A stretch of DNA of 6,419 nt from NCBI GenBank assembly GCA_944345045.1, contig CALVMI010000001.1:1-6419 (forward strand), given 5' to 3'. Shown here piece by piece: positions 1 through 6,337 of this stretch. The notes beneath the pieces were generated by a model. The model did no database searches, was not told the DNA's origin, and saw only the letters and a program-made list of their open reading frames with translations. Position 1 is the first letter of the stretch. Each line of letters begins with the position of its first letter. The position numbers and the translations under genes are program-made. Source of the stretch: an uncultured Bacilli bacterium (GTDB lineage: Bacteria; Bacillota_I; Bacilli_A; RF39; UBA660).

Positions 1-828
1 AACTGGTTTCCGGGACATATGAATAAAACGAGACGATTAATAGCTGAAAAATACAAGATGATTGATATTGTATATGAAGTGGTGGATGCAAGAATTCCTT
101 TTTCATCTAAAATTAAGGATATTTATAATATTATAGGTAATAAACCGAAAATTTTAATCATGACAAAAAAGGATTTATGTGATATAAAGGTTACAAATGA
201 ATGGGTAAAATACTATGAAAATTTAGGAAATACTGGTTTACTTGTTGATTTAAATGATGCACACGATTATGAAAAAATTATCACCGTTACACATGAAATC
301 ATGAAAAATACCCAAGAAAAAAGAAAAGATAAAGGAATGAAGGAAAAAGAGATCCGTGCTTTAGTCATTGGTATTCCAAATGTCGGAAAAAGTACGCTTA
401 TTAATCGTTTGTGCAAAAGAAAAGTTGCAAGTGTTGGAAATAATCCCGGTGTTACGAAAGAACTAAGTTGGTTAAGGACACATAGCGATATTCTTCTTCT
501 AGATACTCCTGGCATTCTTTGGCCCAAAATTGATCAAGGTGAAGTAGCGCTTAATTTAGCAGCTTGTACAGCAATCAAACAAGAAATTTTGCCAGCTGAT
601 GAAGTAGCAGTTCACATTCTAAAAAAACTAGAAGAATTTTATCCAGACATTTTAAAAGAAAAATATGGCTTAAGAAAAATTACAGATTTGGAGGAAGCTT
701 ATGAAATCATTGGTAAAAAAATTGGGGCGATGAAAAACGGCGAAGTAGACTATGAACGTGTTTCTCTAAAAATTATCAATGATATAAAAAATGAAAGTAT
801 AAAGGGGATAACATTAGATCGGAAATGA
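1..828 (+). CDS. rbgA: Ribosome biogenesis GTPase RbgA (YlqF), 5'-partial
   Basis: RbgA is a cytoplasmic GTPase needed for late assembly of the 50S ribosomal subunit. The reading frame is open from base 1 and encodes NWFPGHMNKTRR at once, which matches the conserved RbgA N-terminus (QWFPGHM). The true start is therefore only about three codons upstream of the window, and the ATG at 19 is the internal Met of that motif. The His of the PGH motif (bases 16-18) corresponds to the catalytic His9 of B. subtilis RbgA. GTPase motifs come in circularly permuted order: G4-like TKKD (bases 163-174), then G1 GIPNVGKST (370-396), the G2 Thr in PGVT, and G3 DTPG (502-513) followed by ILWPK. The G4 motif has Thr where NKxD is usual. 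About 275 residues are visible, close to the family length of about 280. The stop overlaps the rnhB start by 4 bases (ATGA). Family identification is secure. Confidence 0.96.
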   Translation, partial: NWFPGHMNKTRRLIAEKYKMIDIVYEVVDARIPFSSKIKDIYNIIGNKPKILIMTKKDLCDIKVTNEWVKYYENLGNTGLLVDLNDAHDYEKIITVTHEIMKNTQEKRKDKGMKEKEIRALVIGIPNVGKSTLINRLCKRKVASVGNNPGVTKELSWLRTHSDILLLDTPGILWPKIDQGEVALNLAACTAIKQEILPADEVAVHILKKLEEFYPDILKEKYGLRKITDLEEAYEIIGKKIGAMKNGEVDYERVSLKIINDIKNESIKGITLDRK

Positions 829-1472
829 AAAAAGAAGTAGATTTATTAAGTTATGAAAAAAAATTATATCAAAGTGGTTATTCTTTGATCTGTGGAACAG
901 ATGAAGCAGGAAGAGGTCCGTTAGCAGGTCCCGTTGTTGCAGCTGCCGTTATTTTGCCAAAAAACTATACTTTAGATGGCTTAAATGATTCAAAACAATT
1001 AAGTGAAAAGAAAAGAGAGAAGTATTATCCTATAATTATAAAAGATGCGATTAGCTATGGCATTGGGATTGTAGATGCCAAAACAATTGATGAAATAAAT
1101 ATTTATGAAGCTTCAAGACTTGCTATGAAAAAGGCCATTGCAAGTATGAGTGTTAAACCAGATTATATCCTTACAGATGCCATGCCAATCAAAGACTTAG
1201 ATATTCCAGTTACTTCGATCGTGCATGGAGATGCTCTTTCTTTGTCCATTGCCGCGGCCAGTGTTTTAGCTAAAGTGACTCGTGATCATATCATGTATGA
1301 TTTGGATAAAAAATATCCTGAATATGAATTTGCCAAACATAAAGGTTATCCAACCAAAAGACATTTAGAACTTTTAAAGAAATATGGGGCAAATAGTGAG
1401 TATCGCTTTACATATAAACCAGTTCGTGATTTAATTATTGAAGGTGAAAAAAATGAAGAAGTTCATACATAA
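825..1472 (+). CDS. rnhB: Ribonuclease HII
   Basis: RNase HII is a cytoplasmic endonuclease that cuts the RNA strand of RNA/DNA hybrids and incises at single ribonucleotides embedded in DNA. The 215-residue protein has the signature TDEAGRGPLAGPVVAAAVIL at residues 25-44, GLNDSKQLS at 52-60, and HGDALSLSIAAASVLAKVTRD at 134-154. The catalytic carboxylates D26, E27, D118 and D136 are all present, judged by alignment from memory to E. coli D16/E17/D108/D126 with identical spacing within each pair. HKGYPTKRHLE follows further on. The length fits the short RNase HII form; B. subtilis carries a longer N-terminus. The ATG at 825 overlaps the rbgA stop, and no good ribosome site lies at normal distance (AAAGGGG at 801-807 is about 17 bases away). 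Translation probably depends on termination-reinitiation from rbgA. An in-frame TGA at 792-794 limits any N-terminal extension. Confidence 0.97.
   Translation: MKKEVDLLSYEKKLYQSGYSLICGTDEAGRGPLAGPVVAAAVILPKNYTLDGLNDSKQLSEKKREKYYPIIIKDAISYGIGIVDAKTIDEINIYEASRLAMKKAIASMSVKPDYILTDAMPIKDLDIPVTSIVHGDALSLSIAAASVLAKVTRDHIMYDLDKKYPEYEFAKHKGYPTKRHLELLKKYGANSEYRFTYKPVRDLIIEGEKNEEVHT
1441..1446 (+). promoter_or_regulatory. Ribosome binding site setting the start of the LtaS-like gene
   Basis: AAGGTG lies six bases before the ATG at 1453. It supports that ATG over the in-frame TTG at 1438 and GTG at 1444; the GTG is itself part of this ribosome site. The site lies inside the 3' end of rnhB. Confidence 0.7.
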
Positions 1473-3462
1473 AAAGTTTTTATTAGAAGTAGTAATTACA
1501 ACAATCTTTTTCTTTAGTATTGAGATGATTTTTCGTGTGGTAGAAAAATTTACGATCATTGACTGGGCAACATTCCGCATCTTTCTTTCTTGTTTCTTTA
1601 TAAGCTTACTCCTAAGTTTTTTTACTTATTTTTTTAAAAAAGATCAAACGAGAAGAAGAGTTACAGCCTTGCTTTTGTTCATCGCGACAATATACGCTTG
1701 GGTTCAAGCAGGTTTTAATAACTTTTTAGGAGTATACGTCTCTTTTGGGACAAGCGGTCAAATAGGCGCGGTTACCTCGTATATTAAAGAATTTTTACTA
1801 AGCTATAAGCTAGAATATTATTTTATTTTTATTCCTTTTATTTTGTATTTAGTTTATATATATCAAATGAAGAAAATAAATAAAGAGGAAATAGGCAAAA
1901 TAGGTGTTAAACCACGTATTTTTACTTGTTTTGTTCTTCTTTTAACCGGTGGTCTTTATATAGCAACTTTATATATTCCTTTTATGCAAAATCCTATTCA
2001 AATGGCGTTAAATAAACATTTATTTTTCTCGCCGACGAATTCTTCTGTTGCCATTAATCAATTTGGAACTTCTGTTTTTGGCGTCTTAGATATCAAACAA
2101 CAATTCTGGCCAGTATACATTATCGAAGAATCTTTTGAAAAACCAGAAGGAAATGAAGAGGATACAAGAGTCTTTGATGATACAATTTGGGAAGAAATTA
2201 CCAGAGAAGAAACAGATACAACCTTAAAGACTCTAGATCAATATTTTTTGTCTAGACCAATTGAACAACCTAACGATTATACAGGCTATTTCAAAGGAAA
2301 AAATGTCATTGTAATTATGATGGAATCAGTAAATAACATTATTTTGAATGCGGAATATTATCCGAATTTTCAAAGAATTTTAGAACATGCTTGGTATTGG
2401 GAAAATAACTATAGTCCAAGAAACGCTTGTGCAACTGGAGATAATGAGTTTAGTGGCATGACCTCTATTTATGCCTTAAATTCAGCTTGTACAGCTAATG
2501 TATATCCAAACAATGAATATTTTACATCGATTTTTAATCGTTTTAAAAACAGTGGTTATACTGTAACAAGTTACCATAATTTAGATTCCACATATTATTC
2601 GAGAGATATTTTTCATTATTCAATGGGAAGTATGGCTTACTACGATGGCAACGCCTTAGGAATGTCTTTTGATTCTAACGATTATCTAGAATGGCCAAGT
2701 GATGTCGAATTAATGGAAAAATCTTCAGCAATATTTACGCAAAATACACCGTTTATGGCTTGGATTACCACCGTAACTCCACATCAACCATACGATGGGG
2801 ATAGTACTTATGGTAATAAATATTTAAGTTTGTTTGATGATACAGCTTATCCAATTACTCTAAAAAGATATATGTCAAAACTAAAAGTAACTGATGATGC
2901 ACTCGGTGTTTTATTAGATACATTAGAAGAAAAAGATCTTCTTTCTGATACAGTAATAGTATTATATGGGGATCATTATCCATATGGTTTAGTGGACAGT
3001 GATGTAGATATGGCTGTCGACTATGATGTCTATGATTTTTATGAGATTGAAAGAACGCCATTTGTCATATATAATAGTGAATTAGAGCCAGAGACATTTT
3101 CCGGTAAAACTTCTTATATGAATATTTTACCAACTCTTGCTAATTTATTTGATTTAGATTATGATCCAAGATTTTATTTTGGTGAAGATTTATTTAGCGA
3201 GAATTTCTCTGGTCGAGTAGTATTCGCGGATAGTTCTTGGGAAGATAATATCGCCCGTTATGACGCAAGAAGTGGCTTAGTTACATATTTAGGAGAAGAA
3301 AGATATTCCATGAAAGAACTTCGAGCAATAAATCAAGATATTAATCAAAAAAAGCAAATGAGTAAACTAGTTATCACATCGGATTATTTTGCTGATCTAG
3401 AAGAAAAAATTTGTTTAAAAACAGAAAGCAGTACAACAGAAAGGAACGAAGAAAATGAGTAA
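1453..3462 (+). CDS. LtaS-like membrane sulfatase (lipoteichoic acid synthase family)
   Basis: This is a polytopic membrane protein with an extracellular sulfatase-fold domain, of the family that polymerises or transfers glycerol phosphate from phosphatidylglycerol. In the 669-residue form, five hydrophobic segments lie near residues 9-28, 41-61, 70-90, 121-138 and 156-175, as in S. aureus LtaS. The catalytic domain begins near residue 283 with NVIVIMMESV. The LtaS metal and nucleophile residues can be mapped from motifs: E291 (E255), T328 in ACATGDNEF (T300), H375 (H347), R384 in YYSRD (R356), H444 in TPHQPY (H416), and D507/H508 in LYGDHY (D475/H476). LtaS W354 appears to be Tyr382 here. 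NILPTLANLFDLD (557-569) and FGEDLF match the C-terminal end of the family fold. An approximately 80-residue polar tail follows. It overlaps rnhB by 20 bases and topA by 8. It could be a synthase, a primase (LtaP-like) or another glycerol-phosphate transferase, so I give no symbol. Confidence 0.88.
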   Translation: MKKFIHKKFLLEVVITTIFFFSIEMIFRVVEKFTIIDWATFRIFLSCFFISLLLSFFTYFFKKDQTRRRVTALLLFIATIYAWVQAGFNNFLGVYVSFGTSGQIGAVTSYIKEFLLSYKLEYYFIFIPFILYLVYIYQMKKINKEEIGKIGVKPRIFTCFVLLLTGGLYIATLYIPFMQNPIQMALNKHLFFSPTNSSVAINQFGTSVFGVLDIKQQFWPVYIIEESFEKPEGNEEDTRVFDDTIWEEITREETDTTLKTLDQYFLSRPIEQPNDYTGYFKGKNVIVIMMESVNNIILNAEYYPNFQRILEHAWYWENNYSPRNACATGDNEFSGMTSIYALNSACTANVYPNNEYFTSIFNRFKNSGYTVTSYHNLDSTYYSRDIFHYSMGSMAYYDGNALGMSFDSNDYLEWPSDVELMEKSSAIFTQNTPFMAWITTVTPHQPYDGDSTYGNKYLSLFDDTAYPITLKRYMSKLKVTDDALGVLLDTLEEKDLLSDTVIVLYGDHYPYGLVDSDVDMAVDYDVYDFYEIERTPFVIYNSELEPETFSGKTSYMNILPTLANLFDLDYDPRFYFGEDLFSENFSGRVVFADSSWEDNIARYDARSGLVTYLGEERYSMKELRAINQDINQKKQMSKLVITSDYFADLEEKICLKTESSTTERNEENE

Positions 3463-5482
3463 ACTTATGATCGTGGAGTCTCCACACAAAAGTAAGACCA
3501 TTAAAGCATTTTTAGGACAAGATTATAAAGTGGTATCAAGTAAAGGACATATTATGGATCTTGCAACATCAGGAAAATTTGGTTTGGGTGTCGATGTTGA
3601 AAACGATTTTGCCCCTACCTATGTTCCTATTGCTGGGAAGAAAAAACTGATTAATGATTTAAAAAAAGAAGTAAAAAACGCGGACTTTGTGTATTTGGCA
3701 ACTGACCCAGATCGTGAAGGAGAAGCCATTTCTTGGCATTTAAAAGAAGCTTTAGGAATTAATGAGAAAGCTTATGAACGAATTACTTTTAATGAAATTA
3801 CGAAAAGAGTAGTCGAAGAAGCTTTAAAAAATCCTCGTAAAATTGACGAAAATTTAGTAAAAAGTCAAGAAACAAGAAGAATATTAGATCGAATTATTGG
3901 CTTTCGTTTAAGTAAACTTATGCAAAGTAAAACGGGTGGAAAAAGTGCTGGTCGTGTCCAAAGTGTCGCTTTAAAATTAATTGTCGACCGTGAAAGAGCT
4001 ATTTTAGCTTTCATTCCTGAAGAATATTGGACTATAACGGCTGATTTCAAAGATTTTACTGCAGATTTAGAAAAATACCAAGGAAAGAAAATAGAAATAA
4101 AAGGCGAAAGACAAGCTGATGATATTTTATCTTCTTTATCAAACGCCTTTAAAATTGCTAAAGTAGAATCAAAAAAAATAACAAGAAATTCAAAACCAAT
4201 TTTTAAGACAACGACTTTACAACAAATGGCATCTAGTAGATTAAACTATCCTTCATCTAAAACCATGCGAATTGCTCAAAAACTTTATGAAGGTGTTGAT
4301 CTAGGAAGCGAAAGTGTCGGTTTAATCACCTATATGCGTACCGATTCCGAACGTGTTTCACCAGAATTTGTTGCCGAGACAAAAGAATATATTGAAAAAA
4401 AATATGGCAAAGAATATGTCGGAAGTGTCAAAGTTCCAAAGAAAAAGGAAAATATTCAAGATGCTCATGAAGGTATAAGACCAACAAGCATTACAAGAAC
4501 CCCGGAATCAATTAAAGATTATTTAACGAATGAAGAATATAAATTATACGATATGATTTATACTCGTGCTTTAGCGTCCATCATGGCAGGTGCAGGACTA
4601 TTAAATACAACTGCAATTTTAGAAAATAATGGCTATGAGTTTAAAGCGACAGGCTCAATTTTACAATTCGATGGCTATTTAAAAGTGTACAATCGCTTTG
4701 AAGAGCAAAAAGATGTAATTTTACCGGACTTTGCTAACTATAAAAGCGGAGTCGTCATCGCAGATAAAATAGAAAAAGAACAACACTTCACAAAACCAGA
4801 ACCAAGATATACAGAAGGTTCCTTAATCAAAGAAATGGAATCTTTAGGAATAGGAAGACCTAGTACATATGCTCCAATTATTCAAACTCTTAAAGATCGT
4901 GGCTATGTAACTATGGAAGAAAAGAAGTTTGTTCCAACGGAAATCGGCATCGAAACAACAGACAAATTACAAGAATTCTTTAGTAATATTGTTAATGTTG
5001 AGTATACAGCAAATATGGAATCTGAGTTAGATGAAATAGCCGAAGGAGAACTAAATAATATCAAAGTGTTAAAAGAATTTTACGACACTTTTGAGCCAAT
5101 GGTGGAAGATGCTTTTAAAAATATGGAAAAGAAAGAAGCAGAAGAAACAGGCGAGAGTTGTCCAGAATGTGGCAATCCATTAGTAAAAAGACGAGGCAAA
5201 TATGGTGAGTTTGTAGCCTGTTCAAACTATCCAAATTGTAAATATATAAAAAAAGAAGCAAAACAAGTAGTTGAAATTATGCCTTGTCCAAAATGTGATG
5301 GTATGATTATTGAGAAAAAAACTAAAAGGGGAAAAATTTTCTATGGCTGTAATCACTACCCAAAATGTGATTTTGCCTTATGGGACAAACCAATAAAAAA
5401 ATGTCCTCAATGTGATGGCCTCATGGTGGAAAAAAAGAAAAAGGCTATTTGTCAAAATTGTAACTATGAAGAGGAAATATAA
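3455..5482 (+). CDS. topA: DNA topoisomerase I (type IA)
   Basis: TopA relaxes negative supercoils by transient single-strand cleavage, which limits hypernegative supercoiling behind RNA polymerase. The 675-residue protein starts SKLMIVESPHKSKTI, the Toprim domain with E8. It continues with the acidic metal triad D84/D86/E88 in ATDPDREGEAISWHL, and ETRRILDRIIGFRLS and SAGRVQSVALKLIV at about 139-176. The active-site Tyr293 and Arg295 lie in GLITYMRTDSERVS, and DAHEGIRPT (336-344) and GIGRPSTYAPII (465-476) follow. The C-terminus carries three four-cysteine zinc ribbons: C569/C572/C589/C595, C611/C614/C632/C638 and C650/C653/C666/C669. The last has a shorter loop. The length is close to B. subtilis TopA (about 691). 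AAGGA at 3441-3445, nine bases before the ATG, is the ribosome site. The start overlaps the previous stop by 8 bases, so the gene belongs to the upstream operon. No terminator is visible after it. Confidence 0.98.
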   Translation: MSKLMIVESPHKSKTIKAFLGQDYKVVSSKGHIMDLATSGKFGLGVDVENDFAPTYVPIAGKKKLINDLKKEVKNADFVYLATDPDREGEAISWHLKEALGINEKAYERITFNEITKRVVEEALKNPRKIDENLVKSQETRRILDRIIGFRLSKLMQSKTGGKSAGRVQSVALKLIVDRERAILAFIPEEYWTITADFKDFTADLEKYQGKKIEIKGERQADDILSSLSNAFKIAKVESKKITRNSKPIFKTTTLQQMASSRLNYPSSKTMRIAQKLYEGVDLGSESVGLITYMRTDSERVSPEFVAETKEYIEKKYGKEYVGSVKVPKKKENIQDAHEGIRPTSITRTPESIKDYLTNEEYKLYDMIYTRALASIMAGAGLLNTTAILENNGYEFKATGSILQFDGYLKVYNRFEEQKDVILPDFANYKSGVVIADKIEKEQHFTKPEPRYTEGSLIKEMESLGIGRPSTYAPIIQTLKDRGYVTMEEKKFVPTEIGIETTDKLQEFFSNIVNVEYTANMESELDEIAEGELNNIKVLKEFYDTFEPMVEDAFKNMEKKEAEETGESCPECGNPLVKRRGKYGEFVACSNYPNCKYIKKEAKQVVEIMPCPKCDGMIIEKKTKRGKIFYGCNHYPKCDFALWDKPIKKCPQCDGLMVEKKKKAICQNCNYEEEI

Positions 5483-5502
5483 TACAAGAGTACGCTCAAA
5501 TA

Positions 5503-5531
5503 TTGACGATTCACTCTAACTTTGATATAAT
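5503..5531 (+). promoter_or_regulatory. Strong vegetative (sigma-A type) promoter
   Basis: TTGACG (5503-5508) and TATAAT (5526-5531) are separated by exactly 17 bases. TG at 5523-5524 adds an extended -10 element. This is one base from consensus, so strong, probably constitutive transcription is expected. Initiation would fall near 5538, about 20 bases before the start codon of the 199-residue protein. It lies in the 75-base gap between topA and that gene and gives the gene its own transcript, although read-through from topA also looks possible. Confidence 0.88.
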
Positions 5532-5544
5532 TATCTCTTCTTGT

Positions 5545-5554
5545 GAGGTGGGAG
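5545..5554 (+). promoter_or_regulatory. Ribosome binding site that fixes the start at 5558
   Basis: GAGGTGGGAG lies just before the ATG at 5558, with GAGGTG seven bases away. An alternative GTG at 5543 would read through this site as codons and would leave almost no 5' leader from the promoter at 5503-5531, so it is unlikely to be the start. Confidence 0.8.
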
Positions 5555-5557
5555 ATT

Positions 5558-6157
5558 ATGAATAAGCAATATGCTTTAAGTGTAGAAAGAGAATATCAAA
5601 ATCCGTATTGTATTTTGATGCCTTTAAAGGACATAGATCGAATTTTTATCGAACATAATGGTCGTGAGGAAGAAATATTAAAAATTATTCATGACTATGA
5701 TTCGGTAATGATTGAAACAAATCCAGATAGATTAGGAATCAAAGTATTAATAAATGGTAAATGGAAAAACGATCATCAAGTTCCAGTAGTAAAAGATGCT
5801 TTTATTCTTACTTATTCCGTACCAGAAGTGTTAAGCAGAATTCCTAAAAAAGAAGGATATTTAAAAGATATTTTAGTTCATTTTCAAAAAGCAATTAAAC
5901 AAGAAAGTGCCAGTTCTTTATTTAAAGAAATTTTAGAAACTCAAACTCTTATTGAAAGATTTGAAGAATTTTCATATGAAGAGCAAAGATTAATACGGGT
6001 TTACTTATCTTCAAAAATAGATGTTCATAAAATATTGGGTAAAAAGGAAACTATGTATAATGATGTAGAAACTCTAGAAATTCCAAAAGAACAAAATTCC
6101 ACCTTGCTTAATCCAACTTTAAAACGTTCAAAATTCGAAGAAAATCCTCAAAAATAA
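5558..6157 (+). CDS. Uncharacterised 199-residue cytoplasmic protein
   Basis: I do not recognise this protein. It begins MNKQYALSVEREYQNPYCI. It has no signal peptide, no hydrophobic segment long enough to cross a membrane and no metal-binding cysteine cluster, so it is probably a soluble cytoplasmic protein. The first 100 or so residues alternate short hydrophobic stretches with charged turns, which suggests a mixed alpha/beta domain. Residues about 102-165 are rich in Lys, Glu and Leu and look helical. The last 35 or so residues (from about 165) are polar with several Asn, Pro and Lys, and look disordered. It has its own near-consensus promoter and strong ribosome site, and an intrinsic terminator lies downstream, so it is probably a well-expressed single-gene unit. 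Codon use and AT content look like those of its neighbours, so nothing indicates recent transfer. The CDS is convincing; the function is unknown. Confidence 0.85.
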   Translation: MNKQYALSVEREYQNPYCILMPLKDIDRIFIEHNGREEEILKIIHDYDSVMIETNPDRLGIKVLINGKWKNDHQVPVVKDAFILTYSVPEVLSRIPKKEGYLKDILVHFQKAIKQESASSLFKEILETQTLIERFEEFSYEEQRLIRVYLSSKIDVHKILGKKETMYNDVETLEIPKEQNSTLLNPTLKRSKFEENPQK

Positions 6158-6174
6158 ATTTTATAGCCACCAAA

Positions 6175-6199
6175 ATGTCAACTTTCCGTAAATTGACAT
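6175..6199 (+). repeat. Inverted repeat / hairpin containing TTGACA
   Basis: ATGTCAA (6175-6181) is perfectly repeated in inverted form as TTGACAT (6193-6199). Inside it, TTT (6183-6185) can pair with AAA (6190-6192) if C6182 is bulged, giving ten pairs and a CCGT loop. It is followed by G residues, not T, so it is not an intrinsic terminator. It could be a protein-binding operator or an RNA hairpin at the end of the upstream transcript. The right arm contains a perfect -35 consensus. Confidence 0.7.
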
Positions 6200-6226
6200 G
6201 GGGGGGGGGTGTGTGTGTGGTAAGAT
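6193..6226 (+). promoter_or_regulatory. Candidate promoter with variable spacer
   Basis: A perfect -35 hexamer TTGACA (6193-6198) and a -10-like TAAGAT (6221-6226), preceded by the extended motif TGG (6218-6220), flank the G10(TG)5 tract. The present spacer is 22 bases, longer than the usual 16-18, so this allele would be predicted weak or off. Loss of about four to six bases from the tract would restore good spacing. The -10-like box also forms part of the terminator stem at 6222-6254, so its promoter role is inference. Confidence 0.4.
6200..6219. repeat. Simple-sequence tract G10 then (TG)5
   Basis: Ten consecutive G (6200-6209) are followed directly by five TG units (6210-6219). Such a G-rich tract is striking in an otherwise AT-rich intergenic region. 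Both a long homopolymer and a dinucleotide repeat are prone to polymerase slippage. The tract lies wholly between a TTGACA and an extended -10-like TGG-TAAGAT. The exact length could also be uncertain because such runs are error-prone in sequencing and assembly. Confidence 0.9.
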
Positions 6227-6254
6227 TACTATGAGAAATCATGGTAATTTTTTT
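6222..6254 (+). terminator. Rho-independent terminator
   Basis: ATTACTATGA (6225-6234) pairs with TCATGGTAAT (6239-6248) across a GAAA loop, with one T-G wobble. The stem can extend outward by further pairs with the T run. Seven T (6248-6254) follow. The stem is AT-rich, so it may be only moderately efficient. It would end the transcript of the 199-residue protein and shield the downstream gene from read-through. A transcript started near 6233 from the candidate promoter at 6193-6226 would lack most of the left arm and so escape it. Confidence 0.72.
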
Positions 6255-6275
6255 ATTTGTTTGATAAAATATATA

Positions 6276-6292
6276 TGACATAATATGTTATG
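6276..6292 (+). promoter_or_regulatory. Possible extended -10 promoter with small palindrome
   Basis: TGA-CATAAT (6276-6284) resembles an extended -10 box (five of six matches), but no good -35 sits at the right distance; TTGATA at 6261-6266 is only 12 bases upstream. The box overlaps an inverted repeat CATAA-TATG-TTATG (6279-6292), which could be an operator. In AT-rich DNA such matches arise easily, so this is weak evidence for a second promoter of the gene at 6338. Confidence 0.25.
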
Positions 6293-6337
6293 AGTAAAAT
6301 AATAAAAATAAACCATAGTATTAGAAGAGGGATATCT

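Noticed and set aside
267..527. Open reading frame on the - strand inside rbgA
   Set aside because: It lies antisense to a well-conserved GTPase region (G1 to G3) and has no recognisable motif of its own; it is a shadow frame. The same applies to - strand frames at 2855-3061 and 3865-4050.
826..840. TGA read as Trp (Mycoplasma-type code)
   Set aside because: Reading through would add only four residues to RbgA before a TAG, and the Trp positions I checked, including conserved ones, use TGG, so the standard code fits.
1438..1452. TTG at 1438 or GTG at 1444 as start of the LtaS-like gene
   Set aside because: ATG 1453 has AAGGTG six bases upstream, and the earlier codons overlap that ribosome site, so the ATG is preferred.
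1617..1641. T7 and T7A6 runs in the LtaS-like gene as an in-gene phase-variation tract
   Set aside because: They encode ordinary Phe and Lys codons at a membrane-segment end in AT-rich DNA, and the reading frame is intact; such runs are expected by composition.
5543..5557. GTG at 5543 as start of the 199-residue protein
   Set aside because: It would translate through the strong GAGGTGGGAG ribosome site and leave almost no leader after the promoter; ATG 5558 is better placed.
6175..6199. Hairpin as an intrinsic terminator
   Set aside because: It is followed by ten G and not a T run; the hairpin with T7 at 6222-6254 fits a terminator much better.
6175..6199. Invertible promoter switch flanked by inverted repeats
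   Set aside because: The arms are only 7 bases with 11 bases between, too short for a recombinase-driven invertible segment, and no invertase gene is visible.
6200..6220. G-quadruplex
   Set aside because: There is a single G10 run followed by isolated G in TG units, not four separate G tracts, so an intramolecular quadruplex is not well supported.
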